A stretch of DNA of 64,000 nt, from contig NZ_JAJUXH010000024.1 in the NCBI RefSeq assembly GCF_021390245.1, positions 62,001-126,000 of the forward strand, in the 5' to 3' direction. The notes below the pieces were generated by a model that ran no database searches, had not been told where the DNA came from, and was given only the letters and a program-made list of their open reading frames with translations. Of the stretch, positions 1 through 9,200 are shown in pieces (position 1 is the stretch's first letter; the number at the start of each line of letters is the position of its first letter). The translations under genes were made by a program, and so were the position numbers. This stretch comes from Dyadobacter sp. CY323. GTDB taxonomy: Bacteria > Bacteroidota > Bacteroidia > Cytophagales > Spirosomataceae.

Positions 1-2
1 AT

Positions 3-248
3 GCCACCTTATCAGGCCCGCATTATGAATTCGCCAAAGCCAATTCGGCTACTATTAATACCAATCTGAAAAATTTTTGGATCTCCATGGGCGGGGAGCA
101 GGATATCGCTTACAAAAACTGCAAGATCATGCTTTCCAAATACGATGAGCTGGGTATCAAGTACCAGTACAGCGAATATCCCGGCGGGCACACCTGGCCG
201 GTTTGGCGGCATGATTTGTTTGGGTTCTCGCAGCTTTTGTTCAAATAA
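3..248 (+). CDS. Carbohydrate esterase (CE1-like), C-terminal fragment
   Basis: Only the last 81 codons are inside the window; the reading frame is open to the left edge and ends in TAA. The C-terminus carries the pattern GGEQDIAYKN followed by YPGGHTWPVWRHDL, which is typical of the distal half of secreted family-1 carbohydrate esterases (acetylxylan or feruloyl esterase-like alpha/beta hydrolases). The His of GGHTW would be the catalytic histidine. A GH10 xylanase starts about 30 bases downstream on the same strand, so the pair probably forms a xylan-degrading unit in which the esterase removes acetyl or feruloyl groups. The nucleophile serine lies outside the window, so the substrate cannot be judged. 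Confidence 0.72.
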   Translation, partial: ATLSGPHYEFAKANSATINTNLKNFWISMGGEQDIAYKNCKIMLSKYDELGIKYQYSEYPGGHTWPVWRHDLFGFSQLLFK

Positions 249-280
249 TGTTTAGTTAGCTTTTAAATGGATCATTGATC

Positions 281-1369
281 ATGAAGAAATCATACGGATT
301 GTGGGCCTCGTTTTCCAGCATTTACTTTTCTGCTTTTTTGCTGAGTTCGGGCGAGTTGCAGGCACAAAAGACATTAAAGGAAGCTTATAAAAGCTACTTC
401 CCGATTGGCGTGGCCGTGGCGCCACGGAACCTGACCGGCCCTGAGGCCGATTTGATTATCCAACAGTTCAGCAGCGTAACGCCGGAGAATGCAATGAAAA
501 TGGGGCCGATCCATCCGGAACCGGACCGTTATGCCTGGCAGGACGGGGATGCCATCGTAGCCTTTGCCCAGAAGAATGGCATGAAGGTACGCGGGCACAC
601 ATTATGCTGGCACAACCAGACGCCCAAATGGTTTTTTACCGATAATGAGGGAAAACAGGTAACCCGTGAAGTATTGCTCAGCCGTTTGAAACAACATATC
701 AATGACGTGGTGGGTCGCTACAAAGGAAAGGTATATGCCTGGGACGTTGTGAATGAGGCTGTGCCGGACACCAGTACCAGCATTTATCGCCGGTCAAAAT
801 TCTATGAAATCATCGGCGAAGATTACATTGAAAAAGCATTTGAATACGCCCACGCCGCCGATCCGAATGCAAAATTGTTCTATAATGACTACAACACGGA
901 AAGCGCGTCAAAACGGGAAAAGATTTTTCAGTTACTTAAAAAATTGAAAGAAAAGAATGTCCCGGTTCATGGCGTCGGTTTGCAGGGACATTGGTCCATT
1001 TATGAGCCTACGGCGGCGGAAATTGAAGAATCCATCAAGAAATTCGCCAGCCTTGGCCTGGAAGTGCAGATCACCGAACTGGATGTTTCCGTCCACCCCA
1101 AAGAACACGAGCGGCGCGAGCGGAAATCGTCGGATACCGGAGTGTTGACACCCGAAATGACCGCGAAACAAACCGCACAGTACAAGATGCTATTCGATGT
1201 TTTCAGAAAATACAAACAAACGCTCACGAGTGTTACTTTCTGGAATGTTTCGGACAAATCGAGCTGGCTGGATAACTTCCCGGTTCCCGGCCGCAAAGAT
1301 TACCCGCTTCTATTTGACCAAAACTACGCGCCGAAGGAAGCTTTTAAGCAGGTTGTGAATTTTGATTGA
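281..1369 (+). CDS. Endo-1,4-beta-xylanase, GH10
   Basis: Secreted retaining endo-xylanase of glycoside hydrolase family 10, 362 residues from the ATG at 281. A TTG six bases earlier is less likely. An N-terminal signal peptide ends near LQAQ. The (beta/alpha)8 domain shows the family hallmarks in order: VTPENAMKMGPI, RGHTLCWHNQTP, WDVVNEAVPD with the acid/base Glu159, and ITELDVSVH with the nucleophile Glu266. Length is normal for a single-domain GH10 with no carbohydrate-binding module. It follows an esterase fragment in the same direction and probably shares its transcript. Antisense reading of its 3' end overlaps the start of a degenerate repeat but leaves the xylanase intact. Confidence 0.96.
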   Translation: MKKSYGLWASFSSIYFSAFLLSSGELQAQKTLKEAYKSYFPIGVAVAPRNLTGPEADLIIQQFSSVTPENAMKMGPIHPEPDRYAWQDGDAIVAFAQKNGMKVRGHTLCWHNQTPKWFFTDNEGKQVTREVLLSRLKQHINDVVGRYKGKVYAWDVVNEAVPDTSTSIYRRSKFYEIIGEDYIEKAFEYAHAADPNAKLFYNDYNTESASKREKIFQLLKKLKEKNVPVHGVGLQGHWSIYEPTAAEIEESIKKFASLGLEVQITELDVSVHPKEHERRERKSSDTGVLTPEMTAKQTAQYKMLFDVFRKYKQTLTSVTFWNVSDKSSWLDNFPVPGRKDYPLLFDQNYAPKEAFKQVVNFD

Positions 1370-1379
1370 AGTTTGACTT

Positions 1380-1556
1380 ATGCCCCGCAGCAAATCTATG
1401 AAGACGGGTAATGAGTTAATGAGATATCGCGTTTGCGCGCCGGATTGCTTTGAAGCGCAACTATGAAAAACGGTGCCGCGCTTGCCGTTGCTCAACCCAA
1501 GTAAGGGTAATGGTGTTTAATCCATTACGGTAGCCACGACACCGTCAATCGGTATA
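1380..1556 (-). pseudogene. Decayed, internally deleted copy of the orphan gene at 1581-1844
   Basis: This block matches 1626-1975 base for base over most of its length but lacks 168 bases, equivalent to 1655-1822 of the other copy. The shared left piece runs from CCCCGCAGCAAAT to GAAGACGG and the shared right piece from GTAATGAG to ACACCGTCAAT. Read on the minus strand it would encode ...SLPVFIDLLRGIS, joining the first and last codons of the intact gene. The start codon has become ATA and two bases are lost just after it, so it is not expressible. The junction lies in a run of Gs present at both ends of the deleted segment. Confidence 0.75.
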
Positions 1557-1580
1557 GGCAAAGATAAGAATGTCAGGCAT

Positions 1581-1844
1581 TCAACCAGGCTGTATATTTT
1601 GATTAGGGCCTGGCTGAGCAGTTCGTATACCCCGCAGCAAATCCATGAAGACGGTACTTTTATCCAAAACATCTTTTGTCCGCTCCGGGCTTAGTTCCCA
1701 GTTTTCGGTAGGATAGAGATAATGATGAACTAGGTCGATGAAGAAACTCTCCATTTCAGCAGGATCGTATCCTACGCTCGTGAAATGTTGAAGTAACTCG
1801 TCTGGGGAAAATTTGAGAGTGGGTAATGAGCCTGAATGTGACAT
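1581..1844 (-). CDS. Small orphan protein, 87 aa
   Basis: Unrecognised soluble protein starting MSHSGSLPTLKFSPDELL. It has no signal peptide or membrane segment and contains an acidic, aromatic-rich middle (ESFFIDLVHHYLYPTENWEL) followed by DVLDKSTVFMDLLRGIR. The ATG at 1844 is preferred over an in-frame TTG at 1877. Evidence that it is real: a second, internally deleted copy lies immediately next to it, and differences between the copies outside the coding part are spread differently from those inside it. The 100 bases upstream (to about 1975) are also duplicated, so regulatory sequence travelled with the gene. No function can be assigned. Confidence 0.5.
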   Translation of the reverse strand: MSHSGSLPTLKFSPDELLQHFTSVGYDPAEMESFFIDLVHHYLYPTENWELSPERTKDVLDKSTVFMDLLRGIRTAQPGPNQNIQPG

Positions 1845-1975
1845 AGTGTTTGTGTACCGGATTGCTTTGAGGCGCAACTATAAACGGTGCCGCGCTTGCC
1901 GTTGCTCAACCCGGTTTTAGAGGGCAATGGTGCTGTAACCATTACGGTAGCCACGACACCGTCAATTGGTATACG
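1626..1975. repeat. Full-length copy of a direct repeat (partner at 1380-1556)
   Basis: Second member of a direct repeat. Identity with 1380-1556 is high across the 3' part of the small gene (CCCCGCAGCAAATC) and across the whole upstream block, including CGGTGCCGCGCTTGCCGTTGC and ATTACGGTAGCCACGACACC. A short inverted repeat lies in the upstream block of both copies (TAATGG/CCATTA at 1508-1527 and AATGG/CCATT near 1926-1943). No transposase or terminal inverted repeats accompany the unit, so it looks like a local tandem duplication and not an insertion sequence. Confidence 0.75.
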
Positions 1976-2300
1976 TAGGAAATATACAGCACCTCCAAAC
2001 CTCCAAGAAAGAGAGTGGGAGTAATCTAAAACCGAAATTGAGCATCGCAAACGTAAGATGATTGTTTGAAGAATTCAAAAAGAATTTTCAGCCGGTAAAG
2101 GATTTTCCGTAAAGTAGGTATTACAAGTCTTTGACGCGGTTTTCCTGATATGCGCACATTTGTGGGCGATACGTTGCTATCTTGGGCGCTGTTAAATTTT
2201 AATTTTAATAATGCGCACTTTATAGTAAGTTTAGCGGCACGGTAAATTATTTCATAGCCATAATTGTTAATTGTATCAGAGCACCTAAATTGAAATCATC
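1976..2300. other. AT-rich intergenic stretch without recognised features
   Basis: About 325 bases between the repeat unit and the next small gene. It is AT-rich near the 3' end (AAATTTTAATTTTAATAAT). I see no convincing reading frame, no RNA gene fold and no exact TAnnTTTG element. TAAGTTTA at about 2226-2233 is one base away from the Bacteroidota -7 consensus and could belong to the promoter of the gene at 2301. Confidence 0.4.
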
Positions 2301-2486
2301 ATGCGCAAACTAGCAAGTGCACCCGTGGCAGAAGCTGCTGATGGTGCAAAGGATAAAAAAATTGATACTGTGTCGGAAAAATCTCTTTTTGGGAAAATGA
2401 TCGATACTAAAAAAGCTGTTAAGGCTTACCTTAACGGAGAGTTAAGTTTGTCTGAGATTCAGTCAATGGGTATAGAGATTGGCTAA
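2301..2486 (+). CDS. Small hypothetical protein, 61 aa
   Basis: Short basic-to-neutral protein beginning MRKLASAPVAEAADGAKDKK and ending in a predicted helix (KKAVKAYLNGELSLSEIQ) and SMGIEIG. No signal peptide or membrane segment. Its last eight bases overlap the start of the next gene, so the two are probably translationally coupled. The layout of a small first protein and a larger second protein is like that of toxin-antitoxin or immunity pairs, but nothing in either sequence proves that. The C-terminal helix NGELSLSEIQSMGI resembles short helical segments of small antitoxin-like proteins only in a general way. Confidence 0.6.
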   Translation: MRKLASAPVAEAADGAKDKKIDTVSEKSLFGKMIDTKKAVKAYLNGELSLSEIQSMGIEIG

Positions 2487-2964
2487 AATATACGATTACT
2501 ATTTAGACCCAGTAAGTAAAACATATCGATTTACTACGGATCACAAGGTCGAGTTCAAAATAATCTTTGCCAGAGATAGAAGCTGGTTTCCTTACAATAC
2601 GGAATATAAAGATGTGTTTACCTTTGACGTTGCAGCAACACCTCCTTCCAAACATCAAGACTATCGAATCAGAGTGACAATTGTGGAAATATTATCTAAA
2701 AGAATATGCGATAATCCAAATACGATTGTAACCTATCACTGTGATAATGAAGATGGTAAAGGTAAACTACGAGATCGTAAGTTTGATAGTTGGTATCAAC
2801 TTTTGGATCAAACCATTATCCACAAATTTGACAGACAGGTAATTTACAGGGGCGAATTATTCTATTCTTCCCTCATACTTCATCAAGATAATCCATTATA
2901 TAAGAGAGCCGTAGAAATATACTATGCTGGTGACATGGATGTTACTGACAAATTTGATATATAA
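2479..2964 (+). CDS. DUF6169-like protein, 161 aa
   Basis: Cytoplasmic protein of 161 residues beginning at a TTG that overlaps the preceding gene's stop region by eight bases. No ATG is available near the start of the conserved part. The pattern YDYYLDPVSKTYRFTTDHKVEFKI at the start, TYHCDNEDGKGKLRDRKFDSWY in the middle and LFYSSLILHQDNPLYKRAVEIY near the end resembles, from memory, the Bacteroidota family DUF6169. That family has no known activity and is often found near small accessory genes. Base composition (AT-rich, many AAA/GAT codons) differs from the GC-richer neighbours on both sides, which hints at acquisition by transfer. Confidence 0.62.
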   Translation: MAKIYDYYLDPVSKTYRFTTDHKVEFKIIFARDRSWFPYNTEYKDVFTFDVAATPPSKHQDYRIRVTIVEILSKRICDNPNTIVTYHCDNEDGKGKLRDRKFDSWYQLLDQTIIHKFDRQVIYRGELFYSSLILHQDNPLYKRAVEIYYAGDMDVTDKFDI

Positions 2965-2995
2965 TCTACTTCCTTTCATTCTGAATAAATCAACC

Positions 2996-4189
2996 GTGAC
3001 GCCGCTTTCAACTCCCGCTTTACAACCCCAAAAAACCGTATATCCGATTCTTTTTGCAATCAGCTTCGCGCATTTGCTCAATGATACCATGCAGGCAGTT
3101 ATTGCCTCCATTTATCCGATGCTCAAAGTCGATTTCCATTTGAGTTTTGCTCAGATCGGTCTGGTGACGTTGTGCTATCAGTTGACTGCGTCTATGTTGC
3201 AGCCCTTTATTGGTTTGTACACAGATAAAAATCCAAAACCGTTTTCCATTGCGGTCGGAATGGGTTTTTCGTTGATCGGGATCGTGTCGCTGGCGTGGGC
3301 AAATTCGTTCGGTCTGGTTTTGATCGCCGTCGGACTGATCGGGGTCGGATCGTCCATTTTTCATCCCGAATCGTCGCGCATTGCGCATTTGTCGTCCGGT
3401 GGCAAACGTGGCTTTGCGCAGTCGTTTTTTCAGCTGGGCGGTAATAGTGGCAGTGCATTGGGCCCGTTGTTAGCTGCGCTCATTGTCGCACCGCTTGGCC
3501 AGCACGGCATCATGTGGTTTGCGCTGGCTGCTGTCATTGGCGGAGTGCTTGCGATTAATATTGGAAAATGGTATAAAAGCAGCGTGTTGCCCAAAACATC
3601 AAAAACGGAATCTTCCATTCACCCATTCCTGACCCGCAAAAAGGTCATATCTTCCCTCGTGATCCTGCTCGTTCTGATCTTCTCCAAGTATGTGTACCTG
3701 GCCGGCATGACGAGTTATTACACCTTCTTTTTAATGGACAAATTCGGATTGACTATCCAGCAGGCTCAGATCCAGTTGTTTATTTTTTCGGCAGCGGTTG
3801 CTATCGGAACGGTGGCAGGAGGGCCGGTGGGCGACCGGTTTGGGCGTAAATATGTGATCTGGGTCTCGATCCTTGGCGCAGCTCCATTCACGATGTTGCT
3901 GCCTTACGCGAATTTCTTCTGGACGGTCATTCTGTCCGTCTGCATCGGACTGATCATTTCATCAGCATTTTCTGCAATCGTCGTGTACGCACAAGAACTG
4001 GTGCCGGGGAAGGTGGGACTGATTGGCGGCCTATTTTTTGGCTTATCCTTCGGAATGGGTGGCCTGGGCTCGGCCTTGCTTGGCAGCCTCGCCGACCATA
4101 CGAGCATCACCTATGTATTTGGTCTTTGTGCTTTTCTGCCGCTGATCGGCATGATCACCGGTTTTTTACCCAAACTCAAAAACGTCTGA
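2996..4189 (+). CDS. MFS transporter, fosmidomycin-resistance (Fsr) type
   Basis: Inner-membrane drug/H+ antiporter of the major facilitator superfamily, 397 residues from the GTG at 2996. The frame is open upstream to 2924, but that would overlap the preceding gene by 40 bases, and the GTG gives a start directly ahead of the conserved part. Fsr-type features: FAHLLNDTMQAVIASIYPML in TM1, LVTLCYQLTASMLQPFIG in TM2, IGVGSSIFHPESSRIA in TM4 and AQSFFQLGGNSGSALGPLL in TM5. A second six-helix half carries GDRFGRK at the loop between TM8 and TM9. Likely role: export of small toxic compounds such as fosmidomycin-like antibiotics. No linked regulator is visible. Confidence 0.9.
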   Translation: MTPLSTPALQPQKTVYPILFAISFAHLLNDTMQAVIASIYPMLKVDFHLSFAQIGLVTLCYQLTASMLQPFIGLYTDKNPKPFSIAVGMGFSLIGIVSLAWANSFGLVLIAVGLIGVGSSIFHPESSRIAHLSSGGKRGFAQSFFQLGGNSGSALGPLLAALIVAPLGQHGIMWFALAAVIGGVLAINIGKWYKSSVLPKTSKTESSIHPFLTRKKVISSLVILLVLIFSKYVYLAGMTSYYTFFLMDKFGLTIQQAQIQLFIFSAAVAIGTVAGGPVGDRFGRKYVIWVSILGAAPFTMLLPYANFFWTVILSVCIGLIISSAFSAIVVYAQELVPGKVGLIGGLFFGLSFGMGGLGSALLGSLADHTSITYVFGLCAFLPLIGMITGFLPKLKNV

Positions 4190-4416
4190 TCTTGTTCGAT
4201 GAGACGCTGGCTACTTTCATGTGTAGGCAGTATAGGACTGTCGGCATTCCGGAGGGACATAACAGTGCCTGAATGGCGAAACGCAACATATAATACTGTT
4301 TTTTAAATATATCGTAAGATAAAAATCCGTGAAAATGATAGTTTATCAAATATAAGAGTAAATTTACGTGCACGTGCCCGGTTCTGTTAACTCAAAACGA
4401 TTTACAACGCTCTAAT

Positions 4417-5049
4417 ATGACAAAGATCTCTCTGACTCCGGACGAGCACACCAGTTTATGGAACGAATTCCGGATGGGGGATCGCGATGCATTCTCCCGG
4501 ATCTACGAGATTTTCACCGCAGACTTGTATCGGTACGGGTTCAATCTGGTACGGAATAAACAGCTCGTCGAAGATTGCCTGCATGAACTTTTCCTGCACC
4601 TGCACATTCATAAAAGTACCCTCGGTCCCACCAATAACATCCACTTTTATCTGTACCGCGCATTGCGCCGCCGGCTGCTGGATGCTCTGAAAAAACTAAA
4701 AAAGTATGATTCGGACGAGCACGCGCTGAATCACGCAGAATTTGTTGTCGAGTCATTTGAGGCGCAATACATTGAAGATCAGGATCAGATCAGGCAACAG
4801 GAAATGGTGCTGACAGAGCTTAATAAGCTGCCAAAACGCCAGAAGGAAATACTGTATCTGGTTTATATGAAGGGACTTAGCTACCAGGAAACTGCCGACG
4901 TCATGGATATTTCGATGAAGAGTGTTTACAACACCGTCAATGTGGCGTTGACCTCATTAAGGAAATATATCAGGACTTCATTGCTTCGGGAAGGGGCGTT
5001 GTGGTTGAATATCGGTTTCATCATTCATATGTTTTTTCCAAATATTTAA
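4417..5049 (+). CDS. ECF sigma factor of a SusCD/FecR locus
   Basis: RNA polymerase sigma-70 family protein of the extracytoplasmic type, 210 residues. Region 2 lies at about 24-92 (DAFSRIYEIFTADLYRYGF, LVEDCLHELFLHLH) and region 4 at about 133-185 (LPKRQKEILYLVYMKGLSYQETADVMDISMKSVYNTVNVAL). The last 20 residues form a hydrophobic tail (ALWLNIGFIIHMFF) not needed for DNA binding. FecR and SusC/SusD genes follow in order, so this sigma should switch on the transporter when FecR relays a periplasmic signal from the STN domain of SusC. A 60-base gap and an ECF-like promoter motif precede fecR. Confidence 0.93.
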   Translation: MTKISLTPDEHTSLWNEFRMGDRDAFSRIYEIFTADLYRYGFNLVRNKQLVEDCLHELFLHLHIHKSTLGPTNNIHFYLYRALRRRLLDALKKLKKYDSDEHALNHAEFVVESFEAQYIEDQDQIRQQEMVLTELNKLPKRQKEILYLVYMKGLSYQETADVMDISMKSVYNTVNVALTSLRKYIRTSLLREGALWLNIGFIIHMFFPNI

Positions 5050-5058
5050 TACAAAACC

Positions 5059-5086
5059 GGGAAAAATCATAAAAAAAACCTTTCTA
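5059..5086 (+). promoter_or_regulatory. Candidate ECF promoter upstream of FecR gene
   Basis: GGGAA (5059-5063), a 17-base spacer, then TTTCTA (5081-5086). The -35-like part sits in the 14-base word AAAACCGGGAAAAA (5053-5066), which recurs exactly at 6154-6167 ahead of the SusC gene. Architecture and spacing resemble general ECF promoters (GGAAC / TC-type). The sigma gene directly upstream is the obvious candidate to recognise it. Confidence 0.5.
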
Positions 5087-5110
5087 CATAAAAGTACCAC
5101 TTTCGATTAG

Positions 5111-6082
5111 ATGCGATATTCGATTTTCACAGTAGAGGATTTTTGTAAAGATGCTGATTTTATAAAATGGGCAGTCTCCCCGACACCGGATTCTGACCGG
5201 TTCTGGAGAACATTTATGGAGTCTAATCCGCACAAAACCGAGGAAGTCCAACTTGCGCTGGAATGCGTGCGGGCCATTCAGTTTGCAGAAGCCGAACCTG
5301 CCGAAGACGACCTCCTTGCCCTGAAACGGCGGATCTGGAAGGATGTGGAGACGATACGGCCGGTCGTTTACCGGCGGCTGAACTGGGCATATCTTGCGGC
5401 TGCATCGGTGATTTTTATCCTGGCTGCCGGCTTTTGGTTGACTTTGCAAAAATCGCAGCTAACCTACCGGACTGCCTACGGCGAGGTGCGGGAGATCAAG
5501 CTTGACGACGGTTCCAGCGTGACATTAAATGCACGTTCGGAAATAAGAATAACCGAGGACATTGCGAATAAGAAAGTCAGGGAAGTATGGCTGCTGGGGG
5601 AGGCGTATTTTAAAATTGCAAAAAGGAACGGTGCCAAATTCATCGTCCACACCGCAGAAACGCAGGTGGAAGTTTTGGGGACAACATTTAATGTAAACAC
5701 CCGCCGCAAGCAAACCAGGGTAGTGCTGGCGGAAGGAAAAGTACAGCTGCTGTCCGGCAACAATCCGGCTTTGGTCATGAAGCCCGGCGACATGGCTACC
5801 ATCGGAAAAGACAGTCAGGTCCGGTTTAAAAGGGTCCAGCCCAACCATTATGACTCCTGGAAGGAATCTTACATTGTAATGGACGATAAACCGGTGTCCG
5901 AGATTGCGGAAGCGATCGAGGATAATTATGGGATCCGATTACAGTTCCAGGATTCCTCATTGCTGGCTAAAAGGCTATCGGGAAAACTTGCTACCAAAAA
6001 CCCGGAACAGTTTCTGGAAAACCTCTCTACCATTCTGGAACGCGACCTGATCAAGACCGGGGACGGATATATATTCCGTTAA
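5111..6082 (+). CDS. FecR-type anti-sigma factor
   Basis: Single-pass inner-membrane regulator, 323 residues. Residues 1-90 are the cytoplasmic sigma-binding part, 91-111 the membrane segment (NWAYLAAASVIFILAAGFWL). The periplasmic FecR domain starts at about 118 (TAYGEVREIKLDDGSSVTLNARSEI, VLGTTFNVNTR, VVLAEGKVQLL) and the C-terminal domain at about 255-320 (PVSEIAEAIEDNYGIRLQF) resembles an STN/secretin fold that docks with the transducer. It lies between the sigma gene and a SusC gene that has its own STN domain, which is the standard transenvelope signalling order. It probably holds the sigma inactive until substrate binds SusC. Confidence 0.93.
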   Translation: MRYSIFTVEDFCKDADFIKWAVSPTPDSDRFWRTFMESNPHKTEEVQLALECVRAIQFAEAEPAEDDLLALKRRIWKDVETIRPVVYRRLNWAYLAAASVIFILAAGFWLTLQKSQLTYRTAYGEVREIKLDDGSSVTLNARSEIRITEDIANKKVREVWLLGEAYFKIAKRNGAKFIVHTAETQVEVLGTTFNVNTRRKQTRVVLAEGKVQLLSGNNPALVMKPGDMATIGKDSQVRFKRVQPNHYDSWKESYIVMDDKPVSEIAEAIEDNYGIRLQFQDSSLLAKRLSGKLATKNPEQFLENLSTILERDLIKTGDGYIFR

Positions 6083-6159
6083 TTTTCAGCTCGGGATTTG
6101 TTTCATGCTGTGATATGCTTCTTTCGCAAAATTTATCTAAAATAAATTGATAAAAAACC

Positions 6160-6188
6160 GGGAAAAAGGGAGGCTTGCCCCGTTTCAC
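6160..6188 (+). promoter_or_regulatory. Candidate ECF promoter upstream of SusC gene
   Basis: GGGAA (6160-6164), an 18-base spacer, then TTTCAC (6183-6188). It lies within a second exact copy of AAAACCGGGAAAAA (6154-6167), 63 bases before the SusC ATG. This suggests that the linked sigma factor drives the transporter separately from, and in parallel with, the FecR gene. Confidence 0.5.
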
Positions 6189-6229
6189 TCTCAAATACCT
6201 TGGATAAACATTTACTCCTGGAACAAATT

Positions 6230-9200
6230 ATGAAAAAACACTTTTCCCTATTCCTCATTATTGCACTGAAGTTACTGGCAGGCGACATTCCGAAAGCTTG
6301 CGCACAGGATCTTCTGGCATCCAGCATTACCCGCACCGGTCGCCCGGTCGCCCGTCAGGAAGCAAACAGCCTGATAACCTTGCTTGGAAAATTAGAACAG
6401 AAGTACAATACCAATTTCGTTTACGAGAAATCGCTGCTTGAAAACAAGACAGTAACCGAGCCGGTTTCGGAGGGAGAAAAAGTGGAACTGATCCTGGAAA
6501 AGGTATTGCCGGATATGAACCTGCGGTACAAAAAACTAAAAGGAGGCGGTTTCGCGATATTGCCGGCGCGGTCCGGAGCGAAGGTTCCCGCCGAAAGTAA
6601 CTCCACCTCGGGCCGGAGCCAGGAGGGAAGCGGTCCGGTTTCGTTCCATTCTGATGAGGAGAGCCTGGTTGCCGGCAAAAATCACCAGGATACTCCGCAT
6701 GCCTTTGAAAAAATATTAAAAGGAAGTGTGACGGATAATGCAGGAGCGGCTCTCCCGGGCGTAAGCATCGTGATCAAAGGTTCGCAGCGTGGCACTACTA
6801 CAGGTGCCGACGGAAAGTACAGCCTTACCATTCCGGATGAGTATCTTGACCAAGCCACCACCAAACTTATTTTTTCGTTTGTCGGGTACGTACCCACCGA
6901 AATTGACCTGGGCAGTAAAAATGTGATCGATGTTGTGCTTGAAGTGGACACGAAATCGCTGGAAGAACTGGTTGTAGTCGGCTACGGTTCGATGAAAAAA
7001 AGCTCCGTTACTGCTGCGATATCCAAGGTAGAGAACAAGATACTGGATCAGATACCTGCCGGGCGGGCGGAAACTGCGCTGGTCGGACGGCTGGCCGGGG
7101 TTAATATTTCCACGCCGCGCAGCACGCCGGGAGCGGCACCCATCATCCGCATCCGCGGTGCGGGTTCTATCACGGCAAGCAACGATCCGCTGGTGGTGAT
7201 CGACGGTTTTCCCGGAGGTGACCTAGTCAACGTCAATATGAATGATGTGGAATCCATTGAAGTATTGAAAGATGCTTCTTCTGCGGCCATTTACGGCTCA
7301 CGCGGATCGGGCGGGGTAATTATTGTGACTACTAAAAAAGGAAAAGAAGGCAGGCCGCAGCTTAATTTCAACGCCTATGCAGGTATCGGTAAGGCCATCG
7401 GCCACAAAGACTGGATCAGCGGACAAGAATACCACGATTACATTGCACGGTACATCAACCGGGATTATGCCTGGCAGGGAGGCGACGTTTCGTTGCCACT
7501 TTGGGGCGATCCGCGCCGGCCGGCCAACTTTCAGGTCAACCCGGTGATTGGCGAGGGCAATTACATCTGGGAGGACATTTTGCTGAACTCTACGCCGATC
7601 CAGAATTACAATCTTTCCGTGCGGGGTGGGAACGATAAAGTGAACTACTACATTTCCGGTACTGTGAAAAATGAGCGCGGTACTTTGCTGAATACCTGGT
7701 ATAAGACCTATTCGCTCCGTGCGAATATCGATGCCAAGATCAACCGGGTGATCAACGCCGGTGTTTCGCTCAACCCGAATTTCAACAACCGCCGCACATC
7801 GCCGGTATCTATGGAAGCGATTGTTAAAACAGCACCATTCGTTTCCCCCGACAAACGCCCAAACGGTATTTACCCACGTCCGCTCGACTACTGGGGAACA
7901 CAGGTTTCGGGGCAGGTGGGGCCGCTGGCAACGCTTGAAGGTACATCCAACACTTCCTCGGGACTTAATAATGTAGGAGAAATATATCTTGCCCTGAACC
8001 TGGCTGACGGGCTGACGCTTCGCTCTTCCGTGGGAGGAAACATTACCTACAATACCGCAGAAAACTACTCGGCACCGTATGCAAACTCTAACAACAGCAG
8101 TACCGGCTCGTCGATGGATACCCGGAATTTCAGTCTGATCAACGAAAATGTGCTCAGCTATTCCAAAACATTCAACGAAAAGCACAGTTTCAATGCATTG
8201 CTGGGCGCGTCGTACCAAAAAGCGACGTCCCGGATAGCCGCAATGGGCGTATTGCCGGGAAGTTTCAGCAACGACATCATCCAGACTCTCAACAACGCGA
8301 TCATTTCCCCGACTGCGACCTATACGAGCAAATCACAATGGGGACTGGCTTCTTATTTCAGCCGGGTCAACTATGCATTTAAAGATAAATACCTGCTTTC
8401 TGCATCGTTCCGGACCGACGGAAGCTCGCGTTTCGGGCCTAAAAACAGGTGGGGATCTTTTCCTTCCGCCTCTGTGGCCTGGCGGATTTCCGAAGAGGAT
8501 TTCATGAAAACGGTGCCGGTCATCAGCGAGCTTAAACTCCGTGCGAGCTATGGGGTTGTCGGTAATTTCAATATCGGTGATTTTCGGTATCTGGGTGCGA
8601 TCAGCGACGCCTATTACGCTCCGGGAGGAGTTCTCACAAAAGGTCAGGCGCAAACTTCCTTTGGTAACGATAAGCTGAAATGGGAAAGAACTGCAAGTCA
8701 GAACTTTGGTGTGGACCTGGGACTTTTTACCGGCCGGCTGAGCATTGGTGTGGATTATTATATCAAAAAAACCAACGATCTGCTGTATGACGTATCGATA
8801 CCTGCCATTTCCGGTTTTACCAATTCAATGGTCAATATCGGCGACATTAAAAACAGTGGTATCGAGCTGGAAATCCGTACCAAGAACTTTACGAAAGGTT
8901 TCAAATGGGAAACATCCTTCAACCTGGCGCGCAATAGAAATGAAGTGGTTAGTCTTGGCGGTGTAAATGAGGTGATCTACACCCACACCCGTGGAATGGG
9001 CTGGCTGCTGCGGGTAGGAGAGCCGATGTTTTCTTATTATGGCTACAAAATGATCGGTGTACTGCAGGATGACGAGGATGTGAAAAACTCGGCCATCATC
9101 GTGGGATCGAAGCCAGGTAATACCAAGATCGAGGATGTGAACAAAGACGGCAAGATCGACCCCGCTGATCGCCAGATCCTGGGTAACTATCAGCCCAAGC

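Noticed and set aside
1310..1495. 61-codon minus-strand frame overlapping the xylanase end
   Set aside because: It is the read-through of the decayed repeat copy into antisense xylanase sequence, not an independent gene.
1508..1530. Possible small-RNA hairpin in the repeat unit
   Set aside because: The stem is only six base pairs, without a terminator-like T run, and no independent promoter is visible.
1772..2050. 92-codon minus-strand frame covering the repeat flank
   Set aside because: Its shared part follows the duplicated upstream region, but the equivalent frame in the other copy stops early, so protein-level conservation is not supported.
2924..2995. Longer N-terminus for the Fsr-type transporter
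   Set aside because: Would overlap the upstream gene by 40 bases; the GTG at 2996 is positioned after that stop and just before the first conserved helix.
7298..8218. A 306-codon open frame on the minus strand within the first SusC gene
   Set aside because: It is antisense to conserved SusC motifs, with composition typical of a shadow of a GC-rich coding strand.
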